Source: Citrobacter werkmanii NBRC 105721
Lineage (GTDB): Bacteria > Pseudomonadota > Gammaproteobacteria > Enterobacterales > Enterobacteriaceae
Length of the DNA: 64,000 bases
Assembly: GCA_000759755.1 (NCBI GenBank)
Contig: BBMW01000003.1
Span: 372,001-436,000, forward strand
Direction: 5' to 3'
Shown: positions 30,950 to 38,698 of the stretch, piece after piece
How positions within the stretch are numbered: the stretch's first letter is position 1
Layout of the letters: every line of letters begins with the position of its first letter
Notes under the pieces: generated by a model
Told to the model about the DNA's origin: nothing
The model's database searches: none
Seen by the model: only the letters and a program-made list of their open reading frames with translations
Translations under genes and position numbers: made by a program

Positions 30950-32998
30950 ATGAACACTTTTTTTAGGCTTACTGCGTTAGCTGGTCTGCTTGCATTAGCA
31001 GGCCAGGCACTTGCTGTAGAAGACATCACGCGTGCCGATCAAATCCCCGTTTTAAAGGAAGAAACCCAGCATGCGACGGTGAGTGAACGTGTAACATCAC
31101 GTTTTACACGTTCACACTATCGCCAGTTCGATCTGGATCAGGCGTTTTCGGCAAAAATTTTTGACCGCTATCTGAATCTGCTCGACTACAGCCATAACGT
31201 GCTGTTGGCGAGCGATATCGAACAGTATGCAAAAAAGAAAACTGTCCTCGGCGATGAACTGCGCACGGGCAAGCTGGATGTCTTTTACGATCTTTATAAT
31301 CTTGCGCAAAAACGCCGATTTGAACGTTATCAGTACGCGTTAAGCGTGCTGGCACGTCCAATGGATTTTACCGGGACCGATACCTTTAACCTCGACCGGA
31401 GCAAAGCTCCGTGGCCGAAGAGCGAAGCAGAGCTTAATGCGCTGTGGGACGGCAAAGTTAAATTTGACGAACTCAGCCTGAAGCTGACCGGTAAAACCGA
31501 TGCGGAAATTCGCGAAACGCTGACGCGTCGCTATAAATTTGCCATTCGCCGTCTGGCGCAGACCAACAGTGAAGATGTGTTCTCACTGGCGATGACGGCT
31601 TTTGCTCGTGAAATAGACCCGCATACTAACTATCTTTCTCCGCGCAACACTGAACAGTTTAATACTGAAATGAGCTTGTCTCTGGAAGGTATTGGCGCAG
31701 TTCTGCAAATGGATGATGACTACACCGTCATTAACTCCATGGTGGCGGGCGGCCCGGCAGCCAAGAGCAAAGCGATAAGCGTTGGTGACCGTATTGTCGG
31801 CGTGGGCCAGACCGGGAAAGGCATGGTCGATGTGATTGGCTGGCGTCTGGATGACGTTGTAGCGCTGATCAAAGGACCTAAAGGCAGCAAAGTTCGCCTC
31901 GAAATCCTGCCTGCTGGTAAAGGTACCAAGACGCGCATTGTCACGCTAACGCGTGAACGCATTCGTCTCGAAGACCGCGCCGTTAAAATGTCCGTGAAAA
32001 CCGTTGGCAAAGAGAAGGTCGGCGTACTGGATATTCCTGGCTTCTATGTTGGCCTGACGGATGACGTCAAAGTTCAGCTGCAGAAACTGGAAAAACAGAA
32101 TGTCAGCAGCGTGATTATCGATCTGCGTACCAACGGTGGTGGCGCACTGACCGAAGCGGTCTCGCTTTCCGGTCTGTTCATTCCTTCCGGTCCGGTGGTT
32201 CAGGTTCGTGACAATAACGGCAAAGTGCGTGAAGACAGCGATACAGACGGCGTTGTGTATTACAAAGGTCCGCTGGTGGTGCTAGTTGATCGCTTCAGTG
32301 CCTCGGCATCGGAAATTTTTGCCGCGGCAATGCAGGATTATGGCCGTGCGCTGATCGTCGGTGAACCGACCTTTGGGAAGGGCACCGTACAGCAGTATCG
32401 TTCTCTGAACCGTATTTACGATCAGATGCTGCGTCCGGAATGGCCAGCATTGGGTTCCGTTCAGTACACGATCCAGAAATTCTACCGTGTAAATGGTGGC
32501 AGTACGCAGCGTAAGGGCGTTACGCCGGATATCATCATGCCGACAGGTAATGAAGAAACTGAAACCGGTGAGAAGTTTGAAGATAACGCGTTGCCGTGGG
32601 ATAGCATTGATGCTGCGACCTACACTAAATCAGATAACCTGACGCCGTTTGGACCTGAATTGCTAAAAGAGCACAATGCACGTATTGCGAACGATCCTGA
32701 GTTCCAGTACATCATGAAGGACATTGCGCGATTCAATGCGATGAAGGATAAGCGCAGCATCGCTTCTCTGAATTACGCTCAGCGTGAGAAAGAGAATAAC
32801 GAAGATGATGCACTGCGTCTGGCGCGCATCAACGATCGGTTTAAGCGAGAAGGCAAACCGTTGCTGAAGAAACTGGACGATCTGCCCAAAGATTACCAGG
32901 AGCCGGATCCGTATCTGGATGAAACGGTAAAAATCGCGCTCGACCTGGCGCATCTTGAAAAAGAGAAGCCAGCGGAACAACCCGCGAACAGTCAATAA
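30950..32998 (+). CDS. prc: Tail-specific periplasmic protease Prc (Tsp)
   Basis: 682 aa from the ATG at 30950, the E. coli length. Signal peptide about 1-22 (ending ALA). Order: N-terminal helical domain, PDZ domain (SLEGIGAVLQMDDDYTVINSM onward, about 240-325), then the S41 protease core with Ser in FSASASEIFAAAM and Lys in GEPTFGKGT. It degrades proteins with nonpolar C-termini, processes PBP3 (FtsI), and with NlpI degrades MepS. Second gene of proQ-prc. Confidence 0.97.
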   Translation: MNTFFRLTALAGLLALAGQALAVEDITRADQIPVLKEETQHATVSERVTSRFTRSHYRQFDLDQAFSAKIFDRYLNLLDYSHNVLLASDIEQYAKKKTVLGDELRTGKLDVFYDLYNLAQKRRFERYQYALSVLARPMDFTGTDTFNLDRSKAPWPKSEAELNALWDGKVKFDELSLKLTGKTDAEIRETLTRRYKFAIRRLAQTNSEDVFSLAMTAFAREIDPHTNYLSPRNTEQFNTEMSLSLEGIGAVLQMDDDYTVINSMVAGGPAAKSKAISVGDRIVGVGQTGKGMVDVIGWRLDDVVALIKGPKGSKVRLEILPAGKGTKTRIVTLTRERIRLEDRAVKMSVKTVGKEKVGVLDIPGFYVGLTDDVKVQLQKLEKQNVSSVIIDLRTNGGGALTEAVSLSGLFIPSGPVVQVRDNNGKVREDSDTDGVVYYKGPLVVLVDRFSASASEIFAAAMQDYGRALIVGEPTFGKGTVQQYRSLNRIYDQMLRPEWPALGSVQYTIQKFYRVNGGSTQRKGVTPDIIMPTGNEETETGEKFEDNALPWDSIDAATYTKSDNLTPFGPELLKEHNARIANDPEFQYIMKDIARFNAMKDKRSIASLNYAQREKENNEDDALRLARINDRFKREGKPLLKKLDDLPKDYQEPDPYLDETVKIALDLAHLEKEKPAEQPANSQ

Positions 32999-33003
32999 CC
33001 TCA

Positions 33004-33034
33004 AACAGGCACAAGAAATTGTGCCTGTTTTTTT
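33004..33034 (+). terminator. Rho-independent terminator of proQ-prc
   Basis: AACAGGCACA / TGTGCCTGTT perfect 10-bp stem, 6-nt loop and seven T. Confidence 0.92.
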
Positions 33035-33112
33035 AACAAGCGCATGAAGACGTCAGTCTGATACGATAAAATGTAAAGTTGTGTCTTTCTGGTGACTTAG
33101 CACCCATGGATG

Positions 33113-33147
33113 CTTGAAAATAGCCATAAGACCCATACGATATGGGT
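33113..33147 (+). promoter_or_regulatory. Sigma-32 heat-shock promoter of htpX with dyad
   Basis: CTTGAA (33113-33118), 13-bp spacer and CCCATAC (33132-33138) fit the RpoH consensus CTTGAA-N13/14-CCCATNT. The -10 element is part of a perfect palindrome, ACCCATA-CGA-TATGGGT (33131-33147). Confidence 0.75.
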
Positions 33148-33190
33148 AATCGCATAGTGCGTTTTGTTAAATTGAGGTTAAAAGAAAATT

Positions 33191-34072
33191 ATGATGCGAA
33201 TCGCGCTCTTCCTGCTGACGAACCTGGCTGTGATGGTCGTTTTCGGGCTGGTATTGAGCCTGACAGGGATTCAGTCAAGCAGCGTTCAAGGCTTGTTGAT
33301 CATGGCACTGCTGTTTGGTTTTGGTGGTTCCTTCATTTCGCTGCTGATGTCCAAATGGATGGCGTTAAAGTCCGTTGGTGGAGAAGTGATCGAACAGCCC
33401 CGTAATGAAAGAGAACGCTGGCTGATGAATACGGTAGCGAATCAGGCCCGCCAGGCCGGTATCGCTATGCCGCAGGTTGCAATCTACCATGCGCCAGATA
33501 TTAACGCGTTTGCTACCGGTGCGCGCCGGGATGCTTCGCTGGTGGCTGTGAGTACTGGCCTGTTGCAAAATATGAGTCCGGACGAAGCCGAAGCGGTTAT
33601 CGCGCACGAGATCAGCCACATTGCCAATGGCGATATGGTGACCATGACCCTCATTCAGGGGGTGGTGAACACCTTCGTTATCTTTATCTCCCGTATTCTG
33701 GCGCAAATTGCCGCCGGATTTATGGGCGGTAACCGCGATGAGGGCGAGGGCAGCAACGGTAACCCATTAATTTACTTTGCGGTGGCGACGGTGCTGGAAC
33801 TGGTGTTTGGTATTCTGGCCAGCATTATTACCATGTGGTTCTCACGCCACCGTGAATTCCATGCGGATGCCGGTTCTGCCAAACTGGTCGGCCGTGAGAA
33901 GATGATCGCCGCGCTGCAGCGTCTGAAAACCAGCTATGAGCCGCAGGAAGCGACCAGCATGATGGCGTTCTGCATCAACGGTAAATCCAAATCATTGAGT
34001 GAGCTGTTTATGACTCACCCGCCGTTGGATAAGCGTATTGAAGCGCTGCGCAGTGGGGAATACCTGAAGTAA
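33191..34072 (+). CDS. htpX: Membrane metalloprotease HtpX
   Basis: 293 aa, the E. coli length. M48 zinc protease of the inner membrane working with FtsH in quality control. Two N-terminal helices (about 4-24 and 34-54), HEISH zinc motif at residues 139-143, two more membrane segments (about 158-178 and 193-213), and the third zinc ligand in [12 protein letters not shown]. An adjacent ATG at 33194 is an alternative start. A sigma-32 promoter lies upstream. Confidence 0.96.
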   Translation: MMRIALFLLTNLAVMVVFGLVLSLTGIQSSSVQGLLIMALLFGFGGSFISLLMSKWMALKSVGGEVIEQPRNERERWLMNTVANQARQAGIAMPQVAIYHAPDINAFATGARRDASLVAVSTGLLQNMSPDEAEAVIAHEISHIANGDMVTMTLIQGVVNTFVIFISRILAQIAAGFMGGNRDEGEGSNGNPLIYFAVATVLELVFGILASIITMWFSRHREFHADAGSAKLVGREKMIAALQRLKTSYEPQEATSMMAFCINGKSKSLSELFMTHPPLDKRIEALRSGEYLK

Positions 34073-34090
34073 CCTGCGGAAGTCCAGAAG

Positions 34091-34117
34091 AAGCGCGTCG
34101 CCAGACGCGCTTTTTTT
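34091..34117. terminator. Terminator of htpX, reaching the yebQ stop
   Basis: AAGCGCGTC / GACGCGCTT stem with GCCA-type loop and seven T on the plus strand. The T-run runs into the yebQ stop codon, so on the minus strand the hairpin immediately follows yebQ. Confidence 0.88.
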
Positions 34118-35489
34118 ATGCCTGAACGCGCGGCTGCGTGATACGTAAGCCGCTCACTATGGCGGCAGCCGTTGCCAGTACACCCGCGGTTATCAGCGAC
34201 ATATGTGTTCCGCTGTCACCAAACTGATTGAGCATTAACGCCACCAGCGCCGCGCCGGTACTTTGTCCTAACAAGCGCGCGGTCCCCAGCATCCCGCTTG
34301 CTCCGCCGCTGCGTTCACGTGGTGCAGAGGTGATGATGGTGTGGTTATTCGGTGACTGGAATAGACCAAAACCCGCGCCGCACAATATCATCGGCCAGAT
34401 AATATTAAAATCGGAGGGCGCAGAGGGCAGTAGCACCAGTGCAAATAATCCGCTTGCCATCACGCCCATACCCAATGCACCCAACAATCCTGCGTGGACG
34501 CGTTCGATAAGATATCCGGCTAGCGGCGCCATCACCATGGTTGCCAGCGGCCATGGGGTCAGTAGCAGTCCTGTTTCGACTTCGCTACGACCGAGCACGG
34601 TTTGTAGAAAGAAGGGCAGAGAAACCATCGCCAGCATTTGTGCGCTGAATGAACAGATTGACGTGCAAATCGAGAGTGAAAACAGCGGAATGCGCAGCAG
34701 GTCAATCGGTAATAACGGTACCGGCAACGCCAGCTGGCGGCGGATAAAGAAAAAACCGACCACGATAAGCGCCACAAGCTCGGCACCAATCAGTTTTAGC
34801 GACTGTCCTTGCGCGAACCCACTGAGGGCAGTAATTAACAAGCCAAACGTTAAGGCATTCATTACCGCACTGGGCAGGTCAAAGCGTGGTTTATTGCTGC
34901 GGGACGAATTAGGTGGCAGGAAGCGCATGGCCAACAGCAGGGCAATAATCCCCAGCGGGACGTTAATCAGAAACAGCCATTTCCAGGACGAGATAGAGAG
35001 GATCGCCGCGGCAATGGTGGGTCCTGCCGCTGAGGAGACCGCCACGATGAAGGAGTTGATTCCCATCCCCCGGCCAAGCTGACGCTGGGGATAAATAAGT
35101 CTAATTAAAGCTGTATTCACACTCATCAGCGCCGCACCGCCAAACCCCTGAGCCACACGAGCCAGAGTTAGCATTTGTAGCGAGTCTGATAAAGCACAGA
35201 ACAGCGAGGCAAGCAGGAATACGACGAGACCACACTTATAAATGCGTCGATAGCCAAACATATCACCCAAAAAGGAGAGTGACAGCAGTGAAACGACAAT
35301 GGCGATTTGATAGGCGTTAACGATCCAGATTGAGCTGGCGGGTGAAGCCTGAAGGTCGGTAGCAATCGTCGGAAGCGCCACGTTAGCTATTGCGCCGTCG
35401 AGTACTGCCATAGAGATGCCAATAACAATGGTTAAAATTGCACCATATCGCTGGGGCAATGGCAGGCCATCAGCCTGAATTTTTTCCAT
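34116..35489 (-). CDS. yebQ: MFS drug-type exporter YebQ (DHA2 family)
   Basis: 457 aa, matching E. coli YebQ in length and sequence. A predicted 14-helix major facilitator; the DHA2 motif C region is in INSFIVAVSSAAGPTIAAAIL, and motif A-like FLGDMFGYRRIYK sits after helix 2. Substrate unknown; relatives export drugs or toxic metabolites by proton antiport. It is divergent from kdgR, though the gap of 174 bp shows no obvious KdgR palindrome. Confidence 0.92.
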   Translation of the reverse strand: MEKIQADGLPLPQRYGAILTIVIGISMAVLDGAIANVALPTIATDLQASPASSIWIVNAYQIAIVVSLLSLSFLGDMFGYRRIYKCGLVVFLLASLFCALSDSLQMLTLARVAQGFGGAALMSVNTALIRLIYPQRQLGRGMGINSFIVAVSSAAGPTIAAAILSISSWKWLFLINVPLGIIALLLAMRFLPPNSSRSNKPRFDLPSAVMNALTFGLLITALSGFAQGQSLKLIGAELVALIVVGFFFIRRQLALPVPLLPIDLLRIPLFSLSICTSICSFSAQMLAMVSLPFFLQTVLGRSEVETGLLLTPWPLATMVMAPLAGYLIERVHAGLLGALGMGVMASGLFALVLLPSAPSDFNIIWPMILCGAGFGLFQSPNNHTIITSAPRERSGGASGMLGTARLLGQSTGAALVALMLNQFGDSGTHMSLITAGVLATAAAIVSGLRITQPRVQA

Positions 35490-35663
35490 AAGGGGTCATT
35501 TTATCGGGAATGATGATGAGAATAATAATCTTAGCATTGATATACAGGCGTTAGGTCGCAGATTTGTAACTAAGTAAGCAAAGAGCGATTGCGAGGGCAG
35601 GTTCGTGAAATTATAATAAAAACCGGTTCTGATTTTTATAAAACACTCGTAATGAGGTGATAA

Positions 35664-36455
35664 ATGGCAATCGCAGATCTGGATAAACAACCTGATTCTG
35701 TATCTTCCGTGCTGAAAGTTTTTGGCATCCTGCAGGCGCTGGGTGAAGAGCGCGAAATTGGTATTACCGAGCTGTCGCAACGCGTCATGATGTCAAAAAG
35801 CACCGTTTATCGCTTTTTGCAGACCATGAAAACGCTGGGTTATGTGGCACAAGAAGGAGAGTCAGAGAAATACTCTCTGACCCTGAAATTATTCGAGCTG
35901 GGTGCGCGCGCGTTACAAAACGTTGATCTGATCCGTAGTGCTGACATCCAGATGCGTGAACTTTCACGTTTGACCAAAGAGACCGTACACCTTGGTGCGC
36001 TGGATGAAGACAGTATCGTCTACATTCATAAAATCGACTCCATGTACAATCTGCGTATGTATTCCCGCGTCGGTCGTCGTAACCCATTGTACAGCACGGC
36101 TATTGGTAAAGTTCTTCTGGCATGGCGTGACCGCGAAGAAGTGAAGGAAATTCTTGACGGCATCGAGTATAAACGCAGCACCGACCGTACTATCACGAAT
36201 ACTGATGAATTGCTGGTACTGTTAGATAAAGTGCGTGAACAGGGGTACGGCGAAGATAACGAAGAGCAGGAAGAAGGCCTGCGCTGCATCGGTGTTCCGG
36301 TGTTTGACCGTTTTGGCGTGGTGATCGCGGGCTTGAGTATCTCATTCCCGACGCTGCGCTTTTCCGAAGAGCGTTTACACGAATATGTGGCGATGCTGCA
36401 TACGGCAGCGCGTAAGATTTCTGAACAAATGGGCTATAACGACTATCCGTTCTAA
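35664..36455 (+). CDS. kdgR: KDG regulon repressor KdgR
   Basis: 263 aa, the E. coli length; IclR family. N-terminal winged helix (about 12-75, with ELSQRVMMSKSTVYRFLQTM as recognition region) and C-terminal effector domain (about 90-255). It represses genes for 2-keto-3-deoxygluconate uptake and breakdown, among them eda, also in this window. Strong GAGGTGA ribosome binding site. Confidence 0.96.
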   Translation: MAIADLDKQPDSVSSVLKVFGILQALGEEREIGITELSQRVMMSKSTVYRFLQTMKTLGYVAQEGESEKYSLTLKLFELGARALQNVDLIRSADIQMRELSRLTKETVHLGALDEDSIVYIHKIDSMYNLRMYSRVGRRNPLYSTAIGKVLLAWRDREEVKEILDGIEYKRSTDRTITNTDELLVLLDKVREQGYGEDNEEQEEGLRCIGVPVFDRFGVVIAGLSISFPTLRFSEERLHEYVAMLHTAARKISEQMGYNDYPF

Positions 36456-36479
36456 TCCGCAGCAATAGCGCTAAGTGTA

Positions 36480-36512
36480 AAACCCCAGGTATTGCGTACC
36501 TGGGGTTTTTTA
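36480..36512 (+). terminator. Rho-independent terminator of kdgR
   Basis: AACCCCAGGTA / TACCTGGGGTT perfect 11-bp stem with a TTGCG-type loop and six T. Confidence 0.92.
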
Positions 36513-36569
36513 ATGAATAAAATTAACGCTGTTTTGCGCAAATAGCATTGAGAATGTATTGCTTCTATC

Positions 36570-36809
36570 TTAACCGTTATCGATAACGACAGTACTTTTC
36601 CGCAATACAGGGCAATCTGAAAGGCCAATAAGGCCGCTGTTTGAGTGGACATATTGTGCGGTGCTGGTCCCGCGAGCGGTCAGATATTGGCATTGCAGAC
36701 CCAGACCGGCCGCATTCTCTTTACTCCCAATCAAAACTCCATAGCCGCTCAGTAATAAACCGATCCAAACCAGAGCTAACAACACAATAGCGCGGATTAT
36801 CAGACGCAT
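36570..36809 (-). CDS. yobH: Small membrane-anchored protein YobH
   Basis: 79 aa, the E. coli length. One N-terminal membrane helix or signal anchor (about 4-27), then a short domain with two conserved cysteines (LQCQYLTARG and SDCPVLRK). Function unknown. It is divergent from mgrB across 164 bp. Confidence 0.9.
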   Translation of the reverse strand: MRLIIRAIVLLALVWIGLLLSGYGVLIGSKENAAGLGLQCQYLTARGTSTAQYVHSNSGLIGLSDCPVLRKSTVVIDNG

Positions 36810-36901
36810 TACAACCTCTTATCTTTTCTCGTTATTAGTAGATTAGCCTGTACATGGGCTGAAACAAGTCAATCATTCCTAAAAAGATGGAATGCCGTTA
36901 C

Positions 36902-36918
36902 AGTTAACGCTGGGTTTA
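36902..36918 (+). promoter_or_regulatory. PhoP box of mgrB
   Basis: AGTTAA-CGCTG-GGTTTA is a direct repeat of the PhoP half-site (T/G)GTTTA with 5-bp spacing (one half with two changes). It lies 10 bp before GATAAT (36929-36934), the usual placement for PhoP-activated promoters, and about 55 nt before mgrB. Confidence 0.75.
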
Positions 36919-36973
36919 GGTAACGCATGATAATTTATAGACATAAGATGTAGACTCGAAGAGTGGAGCTGGA

Positions 36974-37117
36974 GTGAAAAAAATACGCTGGGTGGTACTG
37001 ATTGTTGTCGTGCTGGTATGCATATTGATGTGGGCGCAGGTGTTTAACATCATGTGCGATCAGGACGTACAATTTTTCAGCGGTATTTGTGCCATCAATA
37101 AATTTATTCCCTGGTAA
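36974..37117 (+). CDS. mgrB: PhoQ feedback inhibitor MgrB
   Basis: 47 aa from a GTG start after TGGAG. One membrane helix (about 6-24) followed by a short periplasmic tail with the conserved pair [13 protein letters not shown] and the invariant INKFIPW end. It inhibits the PhoQ sensor kinase in the inner membrane and closes the PhoPQ feedback loop. The frame, both Cys and Trp47 are intact, so this is the wild-type form whose loss gives polymyxin resistance in Klebsiella and Citrobacter. Confidence 0.95.
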   Translation: MKKIRWVVLIVVVLVCILMWAQVFNIMCDQDVQFFSGICAINKFIPW

Positions 37118-37191
37118 GCGCATTTTTACAACAGTTGATTACCTTCTTGTGCGGCAGTGGTAAACTACGCTGTCTACATTGAGGTGGTGAA

Positions 37192-37476
37192 ATGAACGAA
37201 GTTTTGAATTCTGGCGCGTTGAGTTTTGCGTCTTTAGCGGTATCGGTGGTGGTTTTGGTTGTTGGGCTTGTGTTGTGGTTTTTCATTAATCGGGCAAGTT
37301 CGCGTACTAACGAGCAGATAGAACTGCTTGAAGCATTGTTAGACCAGCAAAAAAGACAGAACGCATTACTCCGTCGCCTTTGTGAAGCTAACGAACCAGA
37401 AAAAACGGCAGAACCTGCAGCGGTCACCGCGAAGGATGACGATGATGATATCATCCGCCTGGTAGCTGAGCGCTAA
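37192..37476 (+). CDS. yebO: Small membrane protein YebO
   Basis: 94 aa (E. coli 95). One N-terminal helix (about 12-35), then a charged helical or coiled stretch (RTNEQIELLEALLDQQKRQNALLRRL) and an acidic tail. Function unknown. It is 74 nt after mgrB on the same strand and may share its PhoP-dependent transcript. Confidence 0.9.
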   Translation: MNEVLNSGALSFASLAVSVVVLVVGLVLWFFINRASSRTNEQIELLEALLDQQKRQNALLRRLCEANEPEKTAEPAAVTAKDDDDDIIRLVAER

Positions 37477-37487
37477 AAACAGTATGT

Positions 37488-37531
37488 CAGGATGAAGGTC
37501 TGCTGATGCTGTGCGCAGATACTTCATCCTG
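37488..37531 (+). terminator. Hairpin after yebO
   Basis: CAGGATGAAG (37488-37497) pairs perfectly with CTTCATCCTG (37522-37531), and the stem continues through TCTGC / GCAGA after a bulge. No T-run follows directly (GTCGTCAACA), so termination may be weak or Rho-linked. Confidence 0.55.
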
Positions 37532-37789
37532 TCGTCAACATGTCAGATCATTTTCTTCTGCTCTGCCCGCCTAATTAGCGTTCCGGAGTCGCCTGTAATC
37601 TGAGTATTTTCAGATACTCTAACCAATTAATATCTTATGTCCGGTCTGTTATAAATATATTTTCCCATACGTTAAAAATATGATTATGTCATTTTTGTGA
37701 TAACGATCGTCTTATTAACAGCGAAACGTTTCTCTTACTTTTTTTGTGCATTGTCATCATTCTTTCATTATTTTGGTGCAAAAACAGAA

Positions 37790-37854
37790 GGCGGATCTCA
37801 TTTTTACGCTTGTGACATTTTATGCATTACTAAGCATAAAAAATGATATCCGCC
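37790..37854. repeat. Long inverted repeat in the yebO-yobF gap
   Basis: 16-nt arms (37790-37805 and 37839-37854) pair at 15 of 16 positions. The 33-nt loop holds a second small dyad, TATGC ... GCATA. No T-run follows. It sits in a 637-bp gap without a supported gene, whose left half (37640-37790) is strongly AT-rich. The right half (37870-38113) probably holds the yobF-cspC promoter and leader. Confidence 0.65.
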
Positions 37855-38113
37855 AGACCCTGTGACAGATAACCTGGAACAACCGAAGCTATTGAGCTAT
37901 GGTAGAAATGTCCCTGTGACGGTGCAAGCCTGTCGGGGCAAGGGGAGAGAGGTGACAATATAACTCTGCTCGGTCTGGCGCATAACTGTGCAGTCGTTGT
38001 TTGATGAAAGACAGGATTTGTGCGACCGATCGAGACACGTTTAAAAATGGCTTGCCATTATTTACGTTGTATGTGATAACACGTTTTGGGTTAAACGAGG
38101 TACAGTTCTGTTT

Positions 38114-38257
38114 ATGTGTGGCATTTTCAGTAAAGAAGTCCTGAGTAAACACGTTGACGTTGAATACCGCTTCTCTGCCGAACCTTATATTAGTGCCTCA
38201 AGCAGTAATGTCTCAGTTTTATCTATGTTATGCCCGCGGGCGAAGAAAATACTCTAA
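38114..38257 (+). CDS. yobF: Small stress protein YobF
   Basis: 47 aa, the E. coli length ([20 protein letters not shown] onward). Small, cysteine-containing and soluble. It is co-transcribed with cspC, whose ATG is 12 nt after its stop, and is heat-shock- and stress-responsive in E. coli. Function unknown. Confidence 0.9.
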   Translation: MCGIFSKEVLSKHVDVEYRFSAEPYISASSSNVSVLSMLCPRAKKIL

Positions 38258-38269
38258 GGAATTTTGCAA

Positions 38270-38479
38270 ATGGCAAAGATTAAAGGTCAAGTTAAGTGGT
38301 TCAACGAGTCTAAAGGTTTTGGCTTCATTACTCCGGCTGATGGCAGCAAAGACGTGTTCGTACACTTCTCCGCTATCCAGGGTAACGGCTTCAAAACTCT
38401 GGCTGAAGGCCAGAACGTTGAGTTCGAAATTCAGGACGGCCAGAAAGGTCCGGCTGCTGTTAACGTAACAGCTATCTGA
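38270..38479 (+). CDS. cspC: Cold-shock family RNA chaperone CspC
   Basis: 69 aa from the ATG at 38270, identical in length to E. coli CspC (an in-frame ATG two codons earlier is less well spaced from AAGGA). OB fold with RNP1 KGFGFI and RNP2 VFVHF. Constitutive member of the family, an antiterminator that also stabilises rpoS mRNA. Confidence 0.96.
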
Positions 38480-38526
38480 TCGACACCACTGATTTGATGC
38501 GCTCATGCGCAACCATCTCAGATATA

Positions 38527-38552
38527 AAGCCTCGCTTATGCGGGGCTTTTTA
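38527..38552 (+). terminator. Terminator of yobF-cspC
   Basis: AAGCCTCGC / GCGGGGCTT stem (one G-T pair), TTAT loop, then five T. Confidence 0.85.
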
Positions 38553-38698
38553 ATTCAAATTACGTCAAAATATTTCTGAAAGCCCATCCATTAGCGCTTT
38601 GTTGCAAAGGCGTGATGTTCGTAGCATAGTTTTCCCCGCATTCTCGCAGCATTTCTCGTTAAATCAGACACCTGAAAAACTATCATGCGGGAGTCCTG

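Noticed and set aside
37889-38152. 87-codon minus-strand frame opposite yobF
   Set aside because: It overlaps the well-supported yobF start, has no recognisable similarity and no good ribosome binding site.
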